DNA of 39,422 bases from CAWGCA01 sp963820955 (GCA_963820955.1 CAWGCA010000046.1:1-39422); one strand, 5' to 3'. Shown: positions 23,543 through 31,971, numbered from the stretch's first letter. The notes: generated from the sequence alone by a model not told the origin. Numbers and translations: made by a program.

Positions 23543-24415
23543 CTATTGGCGGGCCTTGTTCTTTTTTTCCAGCCAGAGATAATAGGCTGAATGGTCCAGA
23601 TCACCTCCGTCGTATTCTTCCACCAGGCTGCGAAAACTGCATTCAACGCTCTTGGCAAGCGGAAGTTCAAGTCCCGACGCCGCTGCCAGTGAAAGCGCAT
23701 TATGTACATCTTTCAGCTGGGATTTAGCCCTTCCGCCAGGTACAAAATTCCGGTTCACCATGCGTTCGCCATGCAAATCAAGGATCCGGCTGTCGGCAAA
23801 TCCGCCACGTAGGGCCTGTCTCAATATAGCTGAGTCGCATCCTGCGCTTTCTGCCAGTTTAAACGCTTCCGCAACAGCCCCGATCGTGATCGCAACAATC
23901 AGCTGATTGGCCAGTTTTGCACTCTGGCCGGCGCCAATGGGGCCAATAAGGTTGGGTCTGCCCAGGGCTTCAAATACCGGGAGAGCATCCTTCATATCTG
24001 CTGCCTCCCCACCGACAAATATAGTCAGGGTTGCAGCTTCAGCACCTTTTACACCACCGGATACAGGTGCATCCAGAAATCTCTTACCCTGAGTTTTTGC
24101 GAGCCTGGCGAGTCGCTGGTCACAGTCCGGTTCAACGGACCCCATATCGATAAACAGGGTTTTCTCCGGCGCGGCTTCAATCACCCCCTGACTTTGTAAG
24201 ACCGAAGTCGTAACCGGGCCATCGGAGAGCATGGTAATCACAATTTCCACATTACTGACCGCGTCCACCGAAGATTTGTAGACTTGGGCGAATTCGGAAA
24301 GCTGGGCAGCTTTTTCATAGCTGCGATTCCATATGTGAAGTTCATGACCTGCGTTTGCGAGATTGCGCACCATGGGGGCTCCCATCAATCCGGTTCCGAG
24401 AAAGGCTACTTTCAT
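23543..24415 (-). CDS. NAD(P)-dependent beta-hydroxyacid dehydrogenase (GarR/GlxR type), copy 1
   Basis: A 290-residue member of the 3-hydroxyisobutyrate/tartronate-semialdehyde reductase family. Rossmann motif AFLGTGLMGAPMVRNL (4-19), substrate motif FLDAPVSGGVKGAE (113-126) and catalytic K167 in GAGQSAKLANQL. The family reduces tartronate semialdehyde to D-glycerate or oxidises related beta-hydroxy acids. Its closeness to the hydroxypyruvate isomerase gene supports GarR, since the isomerase supplies tartronate semialdehyde; L-threonate dehydrogenase (LtnD) is an alternative. GGAG precedes the ATG at 24415. It is divergent from the ABC operon. A second family member lies at 29651-30547; the two are only distantly alike. 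Confidence 0.85.
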   Translation of the reverse strand: MKVAFLGTGLMGAPMVRNLANAGHELHIWNRSYEKAAQLSEFAQVYKSSVDAVSNVEIVITMLSDGPVTTSVLQSQGVIEAAPEKTLFIDMGSVEPDCDQRLARLAKTQGKRFLDAPVSGGVKGAEAATLTIFVGGEAADMKDALPVFEALGRPNLIGPIGAGQSAKLANQLIVAITIGAVAEAFKLAESAGCDSAILRQALRGGFADSRILDLHGERMVNRNFVPGGRAKSQLKDVHNALSLAAASGLELPLAKSVECSFRSLVEEYDGGDLDHSAYYLWLEKKNKARQ

Positions 24416-24510
24416 GATGTGCTCTCCATATCCGAGTGGCGAGTGTGTCTGTTAAGAGATCCGACAGGCATGCTGTTTTCTCCGCTGTCAACTACTCTCA
24501 GAATAGCAAG

Positions 24511-24524
24511 TATCAGCGTTAACA
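24511..24524. promoter_or_regulatory. Weak LacI-type operator-like site (O2)
   Basis: TATCAGCGTTAACA matches the reference palindrome at 10 of 14 positions. The right half (CGTTAACA) is identical to those of O1 and O3; the left half is degenerate. It lies 96 bases upstream of the garR-like start. Confidence 0.3.
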
Positions 24525-24814
24525 GTTCCCACTCCGATTTTTTTAGACTGATTTGGATTCGGGATATAAAACAGCAGCGCTGAAATCTATTTGTAGTAAT
24601 TCACCGATAAAACTTGTTTGTGCAGTTGATCTGCAGATTTTGCTGGGTTGAGTGACAGATTATGCTGTTGAAGCAGAATTCTGATTCAGGCTTTTTTGAG
24701 TTTCGATATTTAAACTAATCGTCACCATTGAATAGTGCCTAACATATTGTAATTTGAGTATAAATACTTAATTGCAATTAACCAGTACTCATATCAGCAG
24801 CAACTCGTCTAAAC

Positions 24815-24841
24815 TTGTTGCATACCGTTTCAGATTATACT
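24815..24841 (+). promoter_or_regulatory. Candidate promoter of the ABC transporter operon
   Basis: TTGTTG (24815-24820), 15-base spacer, TATACT (24836-24841). The -10 box matches five of six positions. Start would fall near 24848, within operator O3. Confidence 0.4.
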
Positions 24842-24842
24842 A

Positions 24843-24856
24843 GGTTATCGTTAACA
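24843..24856. promoter_or_regulatory. LacI-type operator-like site at the ABC operon start (O3)
   Basis: GGTTATCGTTAACA matches the reference site at 12 of 14 positions and combines the left half of the 31908 site with the right half of O1. It directly follows the -10 box, a classic repression position. Confidence 0.5.
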
Positions 24857-24890
24857 AACAATAACATCACTTTTTGTTGGGAGACAAATT

Positions 24891-25982
24891 GTGCCAAAGA
24901 TACGCTTCGCTTCTGTGGAGAAGAGTTACGGTTCAACACAGGTGCTACCCCCATTCGACCTGGAATTCGATGATGGCGAATTCACGGTTTTAGTAGGGCC
25001 CTCAGGTTGCGGCAAATCGACGACTCTGAGAATGCTTGCCGGATTGGAGGATCTGTCCGGTGGCGAGATCTGGTTTGACGACAAACCGATAAGTAAGCTG
25101 GAACCAAAAGATCGTGATATCGCCATGGTGTTCCAGGATTACGCGCTCTATCCGCATATGAATATAGCGAAGAATATGTCATTCGCCCTGCGGTTGCAGA
25201 AGGTTCCCAAGAAAATCATTGACCAGAAGGTCAATAGAGTCGCCGAGATGCTCGGCATAGAGCAACTCCTGTCCCGCAAGCCCGGTGAGTTGTCAGGCGG
25301 ACAGCGTCAGCGTGTAGCGATGGGGAGAGCGCTGGTTAGAGATGCATCCACTTTCCTGTTTGACGAACCGCTCTCCAATTTGGATGCGAAGCTGCGTGGA
25401 AAAATGCGCACTGAACTCGCGGAGATGCGCAATACCTTAGATAAGAACATGGTTTACGTCACCCACGATCAGGTAGAAGCGATGACACTGGGCGATAGAA
25501 TCGTGGTAATGGCGTACGGACTGGTGCAGCAGGAGGGAACCGCGGAGCAGCTGTTTAAATCACCCGCCAATAAGTTTGTAGCAGGCTTTATCGGCAGTCC
25601 GACAATGAATTTTCTAGACGCCGAATTAATTGAAAGCAACGGTTCATTGGTGGCTCAAGGGGAAGGTTTCTCACTTGCTTTGCCCGCCTCCCTGAACGAG
25701 AGCCTGAAATTGGCGTCCAGTCGTCAGGTAACGATTGGTATTCGCCCATCTTGTTTCAAATTGGTATCGGAGTCGAGCCCAAAAGATTCGCAAATCACTC
25801 TGCTCGTTAAGGTATCCGAATATCTGGGTGCACAGTCGATCCTGGTAACGCGTTGTGGTTCGCACGATTTACTGGTCGAGATGGAGAGCTCCTCACCAGT
25901 CGAAGACGGCTGTACCATGACTTTTTACGTGCTTCCCGAGGACATCATGGTATTCGATAAAGAATCGGAATTGAGGTTTTAG
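24891..25982 (+). CDS. Sugar ABC transporter ATP-binding protein (UgpC/MalK type)
   Basis: The ATPase of an importer for sugars or polyols. The 363-residue protein has Walker A GPSGCGKST (36-44), Q-loop FQDYALYPHM, signature LSGGQ (134-138), Walker B FLFDEPLSNLDAK (D158, E159), and the switch histidine in YVTHDQVEAMT. The C-terminal 130 residues are the TOBE/MalK regulatory domain (NFLDAELIE, TIGIRPSCFKLV). The start is GTG at 24891, seven bases after GGGAG. First gene of the operon 24891-29254; one ATPase gene for two permeases implies a homodimer. The family exports nothing; it energises import at the inner membrane. Confidence 0.94.
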   Translation: MPKIRFASVEKSYGSTQVLPPFDLEFDDGEFTVLVGPSGCGKSTTLRMLAGLEDLSGGEIWFDDKPISKLEPKDRDIAMVFQDYALYPHMNIAKNMSFALRLQKVPKKIIDQKVNRVAEMLGIEQLLSRKPGELSGGQRQRVAMGRALVRDASTFLFDEPLSNLDAKLRGKMRTELAEMRNTLDKNMVYVTHDQVEAMTLGDRIVVMAYGLVQQEGTAEQLFKSPANKFVAGFIGSPTMNFLDAELIESNGSLVAQGEGFSLALPASLNESLKLASSRQVTIGIRPSCFKLVSESSPKDSQITLLVKVSEYLGAQSILVTRCGSHDLLVEMESSSPVEDGCTMTFYVLPEDIMVFDKESELRF

Positions 25983-26030
25983 CACACCATAATACTTTGT
26001 AAGTCCATTGATAAAACAGGAGGAATTCAG

Positions 26031-27359
26031 ATGCTGAAGTTACTGATACGGGCTGCTCTCGCAGCAACCTTAGTGCTGCTGTCGGTGGGAGCTACATTGG
26101 CCGACCCTTACGCTCCATATAAGGGAGAAACTTTGGTGGTGAATTTTCCGGCGCATCCCCACTATCATGCTGTGATGAAGGTCCTGCCGGAGTTCACGAA
26201 AGAGACCGGCATCAAAGTTGAGGTCGATCTTTTGCAGTACATGAAGATGCGCGAGAAGCAGACACTTGAACTGACAAAATCAAAGGGTGATTATGATTTG
26301 ATCGCCTATGTGGTCTTCTCGAAAGCAGATTATGTGTATGCAGATCAGCTTGAGAATCTCGCAAAATATTTTATGAACCCGAAGTTGGCAGATCCTGCAT
26401 ACGATGCGGAGGATCTCATTGCTGGTTACGTCGGTAATATCGGGATAGTCGGCGGTGATAAGGGATATCTACCCGGGCCAACGGGTTCGTTATACGGTAT
26501 ACCCTATGGCTCCGAAACTTCGATCCTTGGTTACCGAAAAGATATATTCGAAAAACATGGGCTTAAAGTCCCAGAGACTTACGATGAGCTTCTTGAGTTG
26601 GCTTGCAAGATTCCCGAACTGGAGCCGGGAATGGGTGGATTGTCTTCCCGCGCGGCGTCTGGGCACCATGCAAGCCATGCATTTCTATTGCATCTGGCGC
26701 CACTGGGAGGCCGCATATTTGACGATGCGTGGAATCCAATCGTGAATAACGAGGAAGGTGTACAAGCAGCTCAAGCATTGAAGACCATCGTTGATTGCGG
26801 CCCTGAAGGCGCTCGTACCTTTGGTTTTGCGGAGGCGGGGTCCGCGTTTCTGCAAGGCAATACCGCTATGTTCCTGGATTCGACGATATTTGCCGGCCAG
26901 GTGAATGATCCGAAAAAATCCAAAGTTGTTGGAAAAGTCGGTTGGGCGCTGCACCCAAAGGGCGTTCGCAGAGGTTCTCAAACGGGGGGATTTGGAATTG
27001 CCATCCCCAAGAATGCGCGTAATAAAGAGGCGGCGTTTCTTCTGATGCAGTGGTTGACCTCTAAAAAAGCAGACAAGCTGGTTGCTTTGGCGGGCGGTAA
27101 TCCGTCACGTTACTCGACACATGCAGACCCGGATGTGAATAATAAATTCCCATACATGTCTACCTTCGGCGAAGCACTCAAGTATGCCGATCCCGATTGG
27201 CGCCCGATAATTCCTGTGTGGGGAAAAATCAATGCGGATTTGGGTACAGCACTTTCAAAGGTTCTGACAGAAGATCTTGATATTCAGGAAGCCCTGGACG
27301 GGGTCGCCGAACGTACTAAAGCCACTATGGACGAAGCCGGCTACTACACCTGGAAATAG
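26031..27359 (+). CDS. Sugar ABC transporter periplasmic substrate-binding protein (family 1)
   Basis: A 442-residue binding protein of the MalE/UgpB cluster. It has a signal peptide (MLKLLIRAALAATLVLLSVG, cleavage after TLA, before DPY). The mature protein shows LVVNFPAHPHYHAVMKVLPE, FTKETGIKVEVDLL, YGIPYGSETSILGYRKDIFE, GNTAMFLDSTIFAG, and the late GGFGIAIPKNARNKEAAFLL segment, typical of the family. AGGAGG lies seven bases before the ATG. It captures the substrate in the periplasm. The ligand is unknown; gene context suggests a sugar acid or polyol. It is followed by a strong stem-loop before the permease genes, a usual way to keep binding-protein mRNA abundant. Confidence 0.93.
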   Translation: MLKLLIRAALAATLVLLSVGATLADPYAPYKGETLVVNFPAHPHYHAVMKVLPEFTKETGIKVEVDLLQYMKMREKQTLELTKSKGDYDLIAYVVFSKADYVYADQLENLAKYFMNPKLADPAYDAEDLIAGYVGNIGIVGGDKGYLPGPTGSLYGIPYGSETSILGYRKDIFEKHGLKVPETYDELLELACKIPELEPGMGGLSSRAASGHHASHAFLLHLAPLGGRIFDDAWNPIVNNEEGVQAAQALKTIVDCGPEGARTFGFAEAGSAFLQGNTAMFLDSTIFAGQVNDPKKSKVVGKVGWALHPKGVRRGSQTGGFGIAIPKNARNKEAAFLLMQWLTSKKADKLVALAGGNPSRYSTHADPDVNNKFPYMSTFGEALKYADPDWRPIIPVWGKINADLGTALSKVLTEDLDIQEALDGVAERTKATMDEAGYYTWK

Positions 27360-27368
27360 TCCCCATGA

Positions 27369-27418
27369 CCGATGTGGTAGGCAGACATTGCTGAGTTGAT
27401 TGCTGTCTTCCACATCGG
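27369..27418 (+). other. Intercistronic stem-loop after the binding-protein gene
   Basis: CCGATGTGG (27369-27377) and CCACATCGG (27410-27418) pair perfectly. After a T-T mismatch, AGGCAG and CTGTCT add six more pairs with one G-T. Loop about 18 bases. No T run follows, so it is better read as an mRNA-stabilising hairpin, as between malE and malF, than as a terminator. Confidence 0.65.
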
Positions 27419-27466
27419 GTCTCAACAGCCGACCCTGTGTTGTGATTTATTGAAGAATCATTTGGT

Positions 27467-28381
27467 ATGACTATCATCAATACTAGTCGCATGACGCCCT
27501 ACATGTTTCTCGCTCCCGCAGCGGCAATCATGCTTATTGGGCTTCTATATCCTATCGGATACATGATGTACGCCAGCTTTCTTGATTGGAATCCAAGCCA
27601 GCGCATTGGCGAAGCCGATTGGATTGGCCTAAGGAACTACCTCAACCTGCTTCAGGATGAAAGTTTCAGGGAATCTGCGATAGTCACGCTAAAGTTTGCC
27701 TCGATTGTCGTGGTATCTGAGATGATAATCGGGGTGGGGCTGGCGCTGTTATTGGACAGAAATATTCGCGGCATGTCCGTATTGCGCACGATCTTCATTC
27801 TGCCGATGATGATCGCGCCTATCGTAGTCGGATTGATGTGGCGATATATGTATCATCCGACGGTCGGTATATTCAATCAAACGCTGAATAGTTGGGGTTT
27901 CGATTCCATTCCGTGGCTTTCGGATTCCTGGTGGTCTCTCACCTCAATCATTATTGCGGACATCTGGCAGTGGACGCCATTCATTTTTATTCTTGCACTT
28001 GCCGCGCTGCAATCCTTGCCTCGCACCGCTCTTGAAGCCTCTCGTATAGATGGCGCATCGGGTTGGCAGCAGATTTTCTATATCAAGCTCCCTTTGATGA
28101 TGCCGGTTCTGATCGTAACCGCGTTGCTGCGCCTGATCGATGCCTTCAAGGTACTGGAAGTCATACTCGTGATGACGAATGGTGGGCCGGGATTATCGAC
28201 AGAGATTCTAGCGCTTCGGATCGCTCGTACCGCCTCGGAGTTCAGGGAACTGGGTGTGGCTGCAGCCATGTCGAACTTTCTACTTCTACTTCTGCTGGTG
28301 CTGACTATCTCAATGTTTATCTATAGTAAAGTTGCTGAGAGTCGTGCTGCACATCTCAGGCAGATGGCAGAGAAGGGGTAA
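27467..28381 (+). CDS. Sugar ABC transporter permease (MalF/UgpA type)
   Basis: A 304-residue inner-membrane permease with six predicted membrane helices (first about 11-35, last about 270-292). The EAA loop that docks on the ATPase reads EASRIDGASGWQQIFYIKLP, and the binding-protein-dependent permease signature is complete. Two possible starts exist (27467 and 27491); neither has a strong ribosome site, so translation may depend on upstream genes. It pairs with the next gene, three bases downstream. Confidence 0.92.
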   Translation: MTIINTSRMTPYMFLAPAAAIMLIGLLYPIGYMMYASFLDWNPSQRIGEADWIGLRNYLNLLQDESFRESAIVTLKFASIVVVSEMIIGVGLALLLDRNIRGMSVLRTIFILPMMIAPIVVGLMWRYMYHPTVGIFNQTLNSWGFDSIPWLSDSWWSLTSIIIADIWQWTPFIFILALAALQSLPRTALEASRIDGASGWQQIFYIKLPLMMPVLIVTALLRLIDAFKVLEVILVMTNGGPGLSTEILALRIARTASEFRELGVAAAMSNFLLLLLLVLTISMFIYSKVAESRAAHLRQMAEKG

Positions 28382-28384
28382 ACT

Positions 28385-29254
28385 ATGAGCAACGCTGAGG
28401 AAAGGCAGAATCCGGCATTTTACGCGCTTGTCGTAGCGTTGATTCTGATGTCGCTGGGGCCGATATTTTTGATGCTGTCGACCTCTCTTCGGCTGAATGT
28501 CGACATAATGAGCGATGCATCGAGGTTGTTTTTTCTCCCCACACTTCAGAACTACGAGACAGTGTTATGCAATGTGCTCTGGTACGAGCCAGGGCATGTT
28601 GATTATTGTGACCCAACGTTTAGTCGCGCCTTGGGCAACTCACTTGTTGTTGCGTTGATCTCCACGATAGTTACGTTGGTGGTTGGCTGCATGGCGGCCT
28701 ATGCGCTGGTCAGATTCCGTTTCATGGGACGCGGAACCGTATCGATGACAACATTAATGATGCGGATGGTCCCTCCGGCGGTATTGTTGGTACCGGTATT
28801 CGGGATTTGGACATTTCAGTATCAGCTCGACGGCACCTATGCCGGGATTATTTTGGTCTATGTTGCGATGAACCTCCCTTTTGTGATTTGGATACTGCAA
28901 AGTTTTATTGTTCAGGTCCCGATCCAATTGGAAGAGGCTGCGAAGATGGATGGGGCCAATGCAGTGCAGATTTTCTTCCTGGTTGTGCTTCCAGTGATAA
29001 AGCCGGGCCTGGCGGCCGCCTCAATTTTTACGTTTCGAATTGCCTGGAACGAATTTCTGATCGCCAACGCGCTGCTCGATCGCGATACTCGCACGGTACC
29101 TGTCACCATCGTAAATTCGCTGACCGAATATGACATAAACTGGGGGGTGATAATGGCGACTGGGATGTTGTTGGCGATTCCACCAATTATTTTTACGTTT
29201 GTCGCGTCCAAGCAGATCATTACCGGTATGACGGCAGGGGCGGTTAAGGGTTGA
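28385..29254 (+). CDS. Sugar ABC transporter permease (MalG/UgpE type)
   Basis: A 289-residue permease, the second half of the translocation pore. It has six hydrophobic segments and the EAA loop EEAAKMDGANAVQIFFLVVL followed by PVIKPGL. The region MMRMVPPAVLLVPVF matches MalG-type proteins. An insertion of about 20 residues (CNVLWYEPGHVDYCDPTFSR) between helices 1 and 2 has two cysteines and would face the periplasm. AAGGGG precedes the ATG. Last gene of the importer operon, convergent with the 29282-29623 gene. Confidence 0.92.
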   Translation: MSNAEERQNPAFYALVVALILMSLGPIFLMLSTSLRLNVDIMSDASRLFFLPTLQNYETVLCNVLWYEPGHVDYCDPTFSRALGNSLVVALISTIVTLVVGCMAAYALVRFRFMGRGTVSMTTLMMRMVPPAVLLVPVFGIWTFQYQLDGTYAGIILVYVAMNLPFVIWILQSFIVQVPIQLEEAAKMDGANAVQIFFLVVLPVIKPGLAAASIFTFRIAWNEFLIANALLDRDTRTVPVTIVNSLTEYDINWGVIMATGMLLAIPPIIFTFVASKQIITGMTAGAVKG

Positions 29255-29281
29255 TCCAGGGTGCCATCAGCAACGAATTCG

Positions 29282-29623
29282 TCAACCGATGTCCTCTGAA
29301 TCTTCTATCAACTTTTTATAGATGTAGTGATAGTGGCGCCCCTCGAAAACTTTGTCGAGGGCCTGAGATGCTGCGACGGCTTCGTCCCTGATAGATGATC
29401 CGAGCGCTTCGTCGATCGCTTCGCGGGTGGGGTAGTCGATCTGCTGGACAAGGACAATCCCAGGGGCCGCGTCATCCTTCTCCACCGGGCGAAACAATCG
29501 CACTGCTTGAACGTGCGGCATGCGCCGCCAGATAGGTAGAAGCTTGTTTTCGATAATATGAAAAAAGGCGTCTTCCTTGCCAGGACGGATAGTTCCTTCG
29601 AAGATGGCGCTGCGGGTATACAT
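29282..29623 (-). CDS. Small protein, probable dimeric alpha-beta barrel (EthD/Dabb-like)
   Basis: A 113-residue protein. MYTRSAIFEGTIRPGKEDAF, LLPIWRRMPHVQAVRLFRPV, GIVLVQQIDYPTREAIDEAL and VFEGRHYHYIYKKL read as the beta-alpha-beta-beta-alpha-beta pattern of the ferredoxin-like dimeric barrel families (EthD, Dabb, antibiotic monooxygenase); this is inference from pattern only. AGGAGG lies seven bases before the ATG, so it is well translated. It is the last gene of idnO-gntK-garR, 27 bases after the dehydrogenase stop. A mutarotase, lactone-handling or oxygenase-like role is possible; nothing fixes it. Confidence 0.7.
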   Translation of the reverse strand: MYTRSAIFEGTIRPGKEDAFFHIIENKLLPIWRRMPHVQAVRLFRPVEKDDAAPGIVLVQQIDYPTREAIDEALGSSIRDEAVAASQALDKVFEGRHYHYIYKKLIEDSEDIG

Positions 29624-29650
29624 AGTCCAGCCTCCTATGGAATCGGCTGA

Positions 29651-30547
29651 TCAGGCTTCGTCGGCCGGGCCGTTGAAGAACTTCATCAGGGCCGCGTTAT
29701 CGTCGCCGCCTTTGCCCGCCGCAACGAACAGGCGATGAATTTCCGTGGTCAGGGCAGTCACCGGCATGGCGACGCGGGTCTTGGACGCGAATGCCTGTAC
29801 CGCTTCCAGGTCCTTGAGCATATTGTCCAGCCGTCCTGTCGGGGAATAGTCGTGCCGCCCCATCTTGGCCATGAATTCCTGCAGCAGACGGGAATCAGCG
29901 CGTCCCCCCGCCAGTGCGGCGGGAATTCGGTCGACCGCCACACCGCCGTTCAGGGCGAGTTGCGTGGCCTCGGCGATGGCCTGGAAACCGACTGCGCACA
30001 GCACCTGGTTCACCAGCTTTGTTGTTTGCCCCGCCCCGGAAGGACCCATCAGCGTGAAGTTGGCGCACAGGTGGCTCATGACCGCTTTGGCCTTTTCAAA
30101 ATCCTCTTGTCGACCACCGGACATGACCGCCAGCTTTCCGGAGAGGGCGCCGGGTGCACCGCCGGACAAGGGGCAATCGAGCCAGGCCATCTTCTGCTCG
30201 TCGCTCAAGCGCGCGGCCATTAACCTGGTAGATTCAGGATCGATGGAAGACATGTCGATCAAGAGCTTGTCTGGTGCCGCGGCCTCGGCGATACCGTCGG
30301 TGCCAAAAACGACTGTTTCAACGATGGCGGCTGTATTGAGGGACAGGATGATGAAGTCGGTGTTTTCTGCGACGACTCTGGGCGATGCTGCGGCCTTCGC
30401 TCCTTGGTCGACCATTGCCTGAACCTTATCGGCATTGCGGTCGAACACGGTGACTTTCTGCTGGCATTTCAGCAGGCGAGTGGTAATCGCAGAACCCATA
30501 ATCCCGGTTCCGACTACCCCAATACGATTTGCAACTGTTTCTGTCAT
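29651..30547 (-). CDS. NAD(P)-dependent beta-hydroxyacid dehydrogenase (GarR/HIBADH type), copy 2
   Basis: A 298-residue member of the 3-hydroxyisobutyrate dehydrogenase family. Rossmann motif IGVVGTGIMGSAITTRLL (9-26), LIDMSSIDPEST, substrate motif WLDCPLSGGAPGA (122-134; DCPLSGG in place of the usual DAPVSGG) and catalytic K177 in GAGQTTKLVNQ. Likely reduces tartronate semialdehyde or oxidises a sugar-acid intermediate. Its ATG overlaps the gntK stop (ATGA), so it is coupled to gluconokinase. The distance from copy 1 in sequence suggests different substrates rather than recent duplication. Confidence 0.87.
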   Translation of the reverse strand: MTETVANRIGVVGTGIMGSAITTRLLKCQQKVTVFDRNADKVQAMVDQGAKAAASPRVVAENTDFIILSLNTAAIVETVVFGTDGIAEAAAPDKLLIDMSSIDPESTRLMAARLSDEQKMAWLDCPLSGGAPGALSGKLAVMSGGRQEDFEKAKAVMSHLCANFTLMGPSGAGQTTKLVNQVLCAVGFQAIAEATQLALNGGVAVDRIPAALAGGRADSRLLQEFMAKMGRHDYSPTGRLDNMLKDLEAVQAFASKTRVAMPVTALTTEIHRLFVAAGKGGDDNAALMKFFNGPADEA

Positions 30548-31116
30548 GAGTTTCTCCGGCTATTTTCTGTTCCGTCGGTCATGGCTACGAGCGATGATTC
30601 CAGTTCGTCGACAATTGTGTCGACGGCGGGCTCAATGGAAAGGGTCAGTACAGGCTCGTCCGGACCCGGCCATTCCAGGATGGCCAACTGGCTGTCGAGT
30701 AGGCTCGGGGGCATATAGTGGTCTTTTCTGGCCTGCATGCGTTTGAGCAGTGTTTCTCGGCTTCCGTCGAGGAGGGCATATACCATGGGTAACCCGACGG
30801 CGTCTGACAAATGGGTCCTATAGATCTGCTTCAGGGCTGAACAAGTTGCCACCACGCCACCGCGTTCTTCGGCCGCTTTCCTCATGGCTGAGCCCAGGAT
30901 AGATAACCAGGGCCAGCGATCCTCATCGGCCAGTGGAATCCCGCGGGACATTTTGTCCACGTTGGCCTTGGGGTGGAAATCGTCTCCGTCCAGAAACGGC
31001 AGATCGAGGCGGGCGGCGAGGGTGGACGCGACAGTGGATTTTCCCGACCCGCAAACCCCCATCACCACCACCACGGGTCGCTGGTTAAACCGAAACGGTA
31101 ATGCCGCCATCGACAT
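30544..31116 (-). CDS. gntK: Gluconokinase
   Basis: GntK phosphorylates D-gluconate to 6-phosphogluconate with ATP. P-loop VVVMGVCGSGKSTVA, then LPFLDGDDFHPKANVDKMSR, GIPLADEDRWPWL, CSALKQIYRTHL and DHYMPPSLLDSQLAILEWPG are all diagnostic of thermoresistant-type gluconokinase. I choose ATG 31116 (190 residues) or 31110 because these match the family length; the open frame continues to 31245 but the extra residues lie inside idnO and look non-coding. The gene overlaps the end of idnO by about 30 bases, and its stop overlaps the next start, so three genes are coupled. Confidence 0.92.
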   Translation of the reverse strand: MSMAALPFRFNQRPVVVVMGVCGSGKSTVASTLAARLDLPFLDGDDFHPKANVDKMSRGIPLADEDRWPWLSILGSAMRKAAEERGGVVATCSALKQIYRTHLSDAVGLPMVYALLDGSRETLLKRMQARKDHYMPPSLLDSQLAILEWPGPDEPVLTLSIEPAVDTIVDELESSLVAMTDGTENSRRNS

Positions 31117-31855
31117 AGAGAATGTGTCCGTTGACAAAACTTGAAGCCGCCGAGCTAAGGAAAATACAGGCGCCCACCAGTTCTTCCACGTCACCCCAGC
31201 GGCCGGCAGGGGTTCTGGCACTGAGCCATGCCGTGAAATCCTCATCTGCCACCAGTGCTGACGTCAATTCGGTCTTGAAGTACCCGGGGGCCAGGCCGTT
31301 TACCTGCAACCCGTACTTCGCCCAATCGGTGGCCATGCCCTTGGTCAGATTCGCCACCGCGCCTTTAGAGGCGGTATAGGGGGCGATAGATGGGCGCGCC
31401 AAAGCCGTCTGGACAGAGCAGATGTTTACTATCTTGCCCGCCCCACGGGTAATCATATGCTTAGCGACCACCTGGCCTACATAGAATGCGGAGTTGATGT
31501 TAAGGCGCATCATAAAGTCGAAGCGCTCAACGGGGAATTCTTCTAGAGGTGCTCGAAACTGCATTCCTGCATTGTTCACCAGGATATCGATGGCGCCAGT
31601 TTGCGACTCGAAACCGTCGATGGCTGCGGCAGCCTTTCCAGGATCGGTGACGTCAAATCCCAGTTCGTGGACTACAGCACCTTCCGCCCGGAGTTTTTCC
31701 GCCGCGGCCGAGAGGCGCTGTTGATCGATGTCATTAAGGATTACTTCCGCCCCGGCCCCGGCCAGGCCACGCGCCAGCGAGAAACCGATCCCCTGGCCTG
31801 AGCCGGTAACGAGCGCACGGCGATTTGAAAGGTCAAATAATTCCAGTGTATTCAC
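31085..31855 (-). CDS. idnO: Gluconate 5-dehydrogenase (5-ketogluconate reductase), SDR family
   Basis: IdnO interconverts 5-keto-D-gluconate and D-gluconate with NADP(H). The 256-residue SDR shows LFDLSNRRALVTGSGQGIGF, NNAGMQFRAPLEEFP, ICSVQTALARPSIAPYTASK and GHILYVDGGITVSV, a close fit to IdnO/Ga5DH. In numbering from the first possible TTG the cofactor loop is T19-G26 and the catalytic residues S149, Y162 and K166. I prefer GTG 31855, six bases after AAGGA; the TTG at 31861 directly abuts that site. First gene of the minus-strand operon idnO-gntK-garR-29282 gene, divergent from the 31972 operon, with operator O4 between them. Confidence 0.93.
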   Translation of the reverse strand: MNTLELFDLSNRRALVTGSGQGIGFSLARGLAGAGAEVILNDIDQQRLSAAAEKLRAEGAVVHELGFDVTDPGKAAAAIDGFESQTGAIDILVNNAGMQFRAPLEEFPVERFDFMMRLNINSAFYVGQVVAKHMITRGAGKIVNICSVQTALARPSIAPYTASKGAVANLTKGMATDWAKYGLQVNGLAPGYFKTELTSALVADEDFTAWLSARTPAGRWGDVEELVGACIFLSSAASSFVNGHILYVDGGITVSV

Positions 31856-31907
31856 GGCCAATCCTTAATCAGCTGAGATGGAGGAAATTGTAACTTGCCT
31901 AATTCAA

Positions 31908-31921
31908 TGTTATCGATAACA
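31908..31921. promoter_or_regulatory. LacI-type operator, best copy (O4)
   Basis: TGTTATCGATAACA, a perfect 14-bp palindrome with central CG, in the 110-base gap between divergent idnO and 31972 operons. It overlaps the -35 region of the rightward promoter (TATAAT at 31933-31938, 17 bases from TTATCG at 31910) and lies just upstream of a TACAAT-type -10 for the leftward one (31887-31892). A single bound repressor could control both operons. Confidence 0.65.
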
Positions 31922-31938
31922 ATAAGAGCAAATATAAT
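31910..31938 (+). promoter_or_regulatory. Candidate promoter of the 31972-33965 operon
   Basis: A consensus -10, TATAAT (31933-31938), with a poor -35 (TTATCG, 31910-31915) at 17 bases that is part of operator O4. Confidence 0.45.
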
Positions 31939-31971
31939 GAGTGTCAAGTCGGACATCTGCGGAGGATCATT

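Larger units (their letters stand above)
24416..24890. other. Divergent AT-rich regulatory region between garR-like gene and ABC operon
   Basis: Strongly AT-rich compared with the flanks. Holds a promoter for the ABC operon with operator O3 at its start site, and a weaker operator-like site (O2, 24511-24524) on the side of the garR-like gene. No coding potential. Confidence 0.5.

Noticed and set aside
30544..31245. Longer gluconokinase start at 31245 adding 43 residues
   Set aside because: The extra segment lies fully within idnO, exceeds the family length and shows no conserved sequence.
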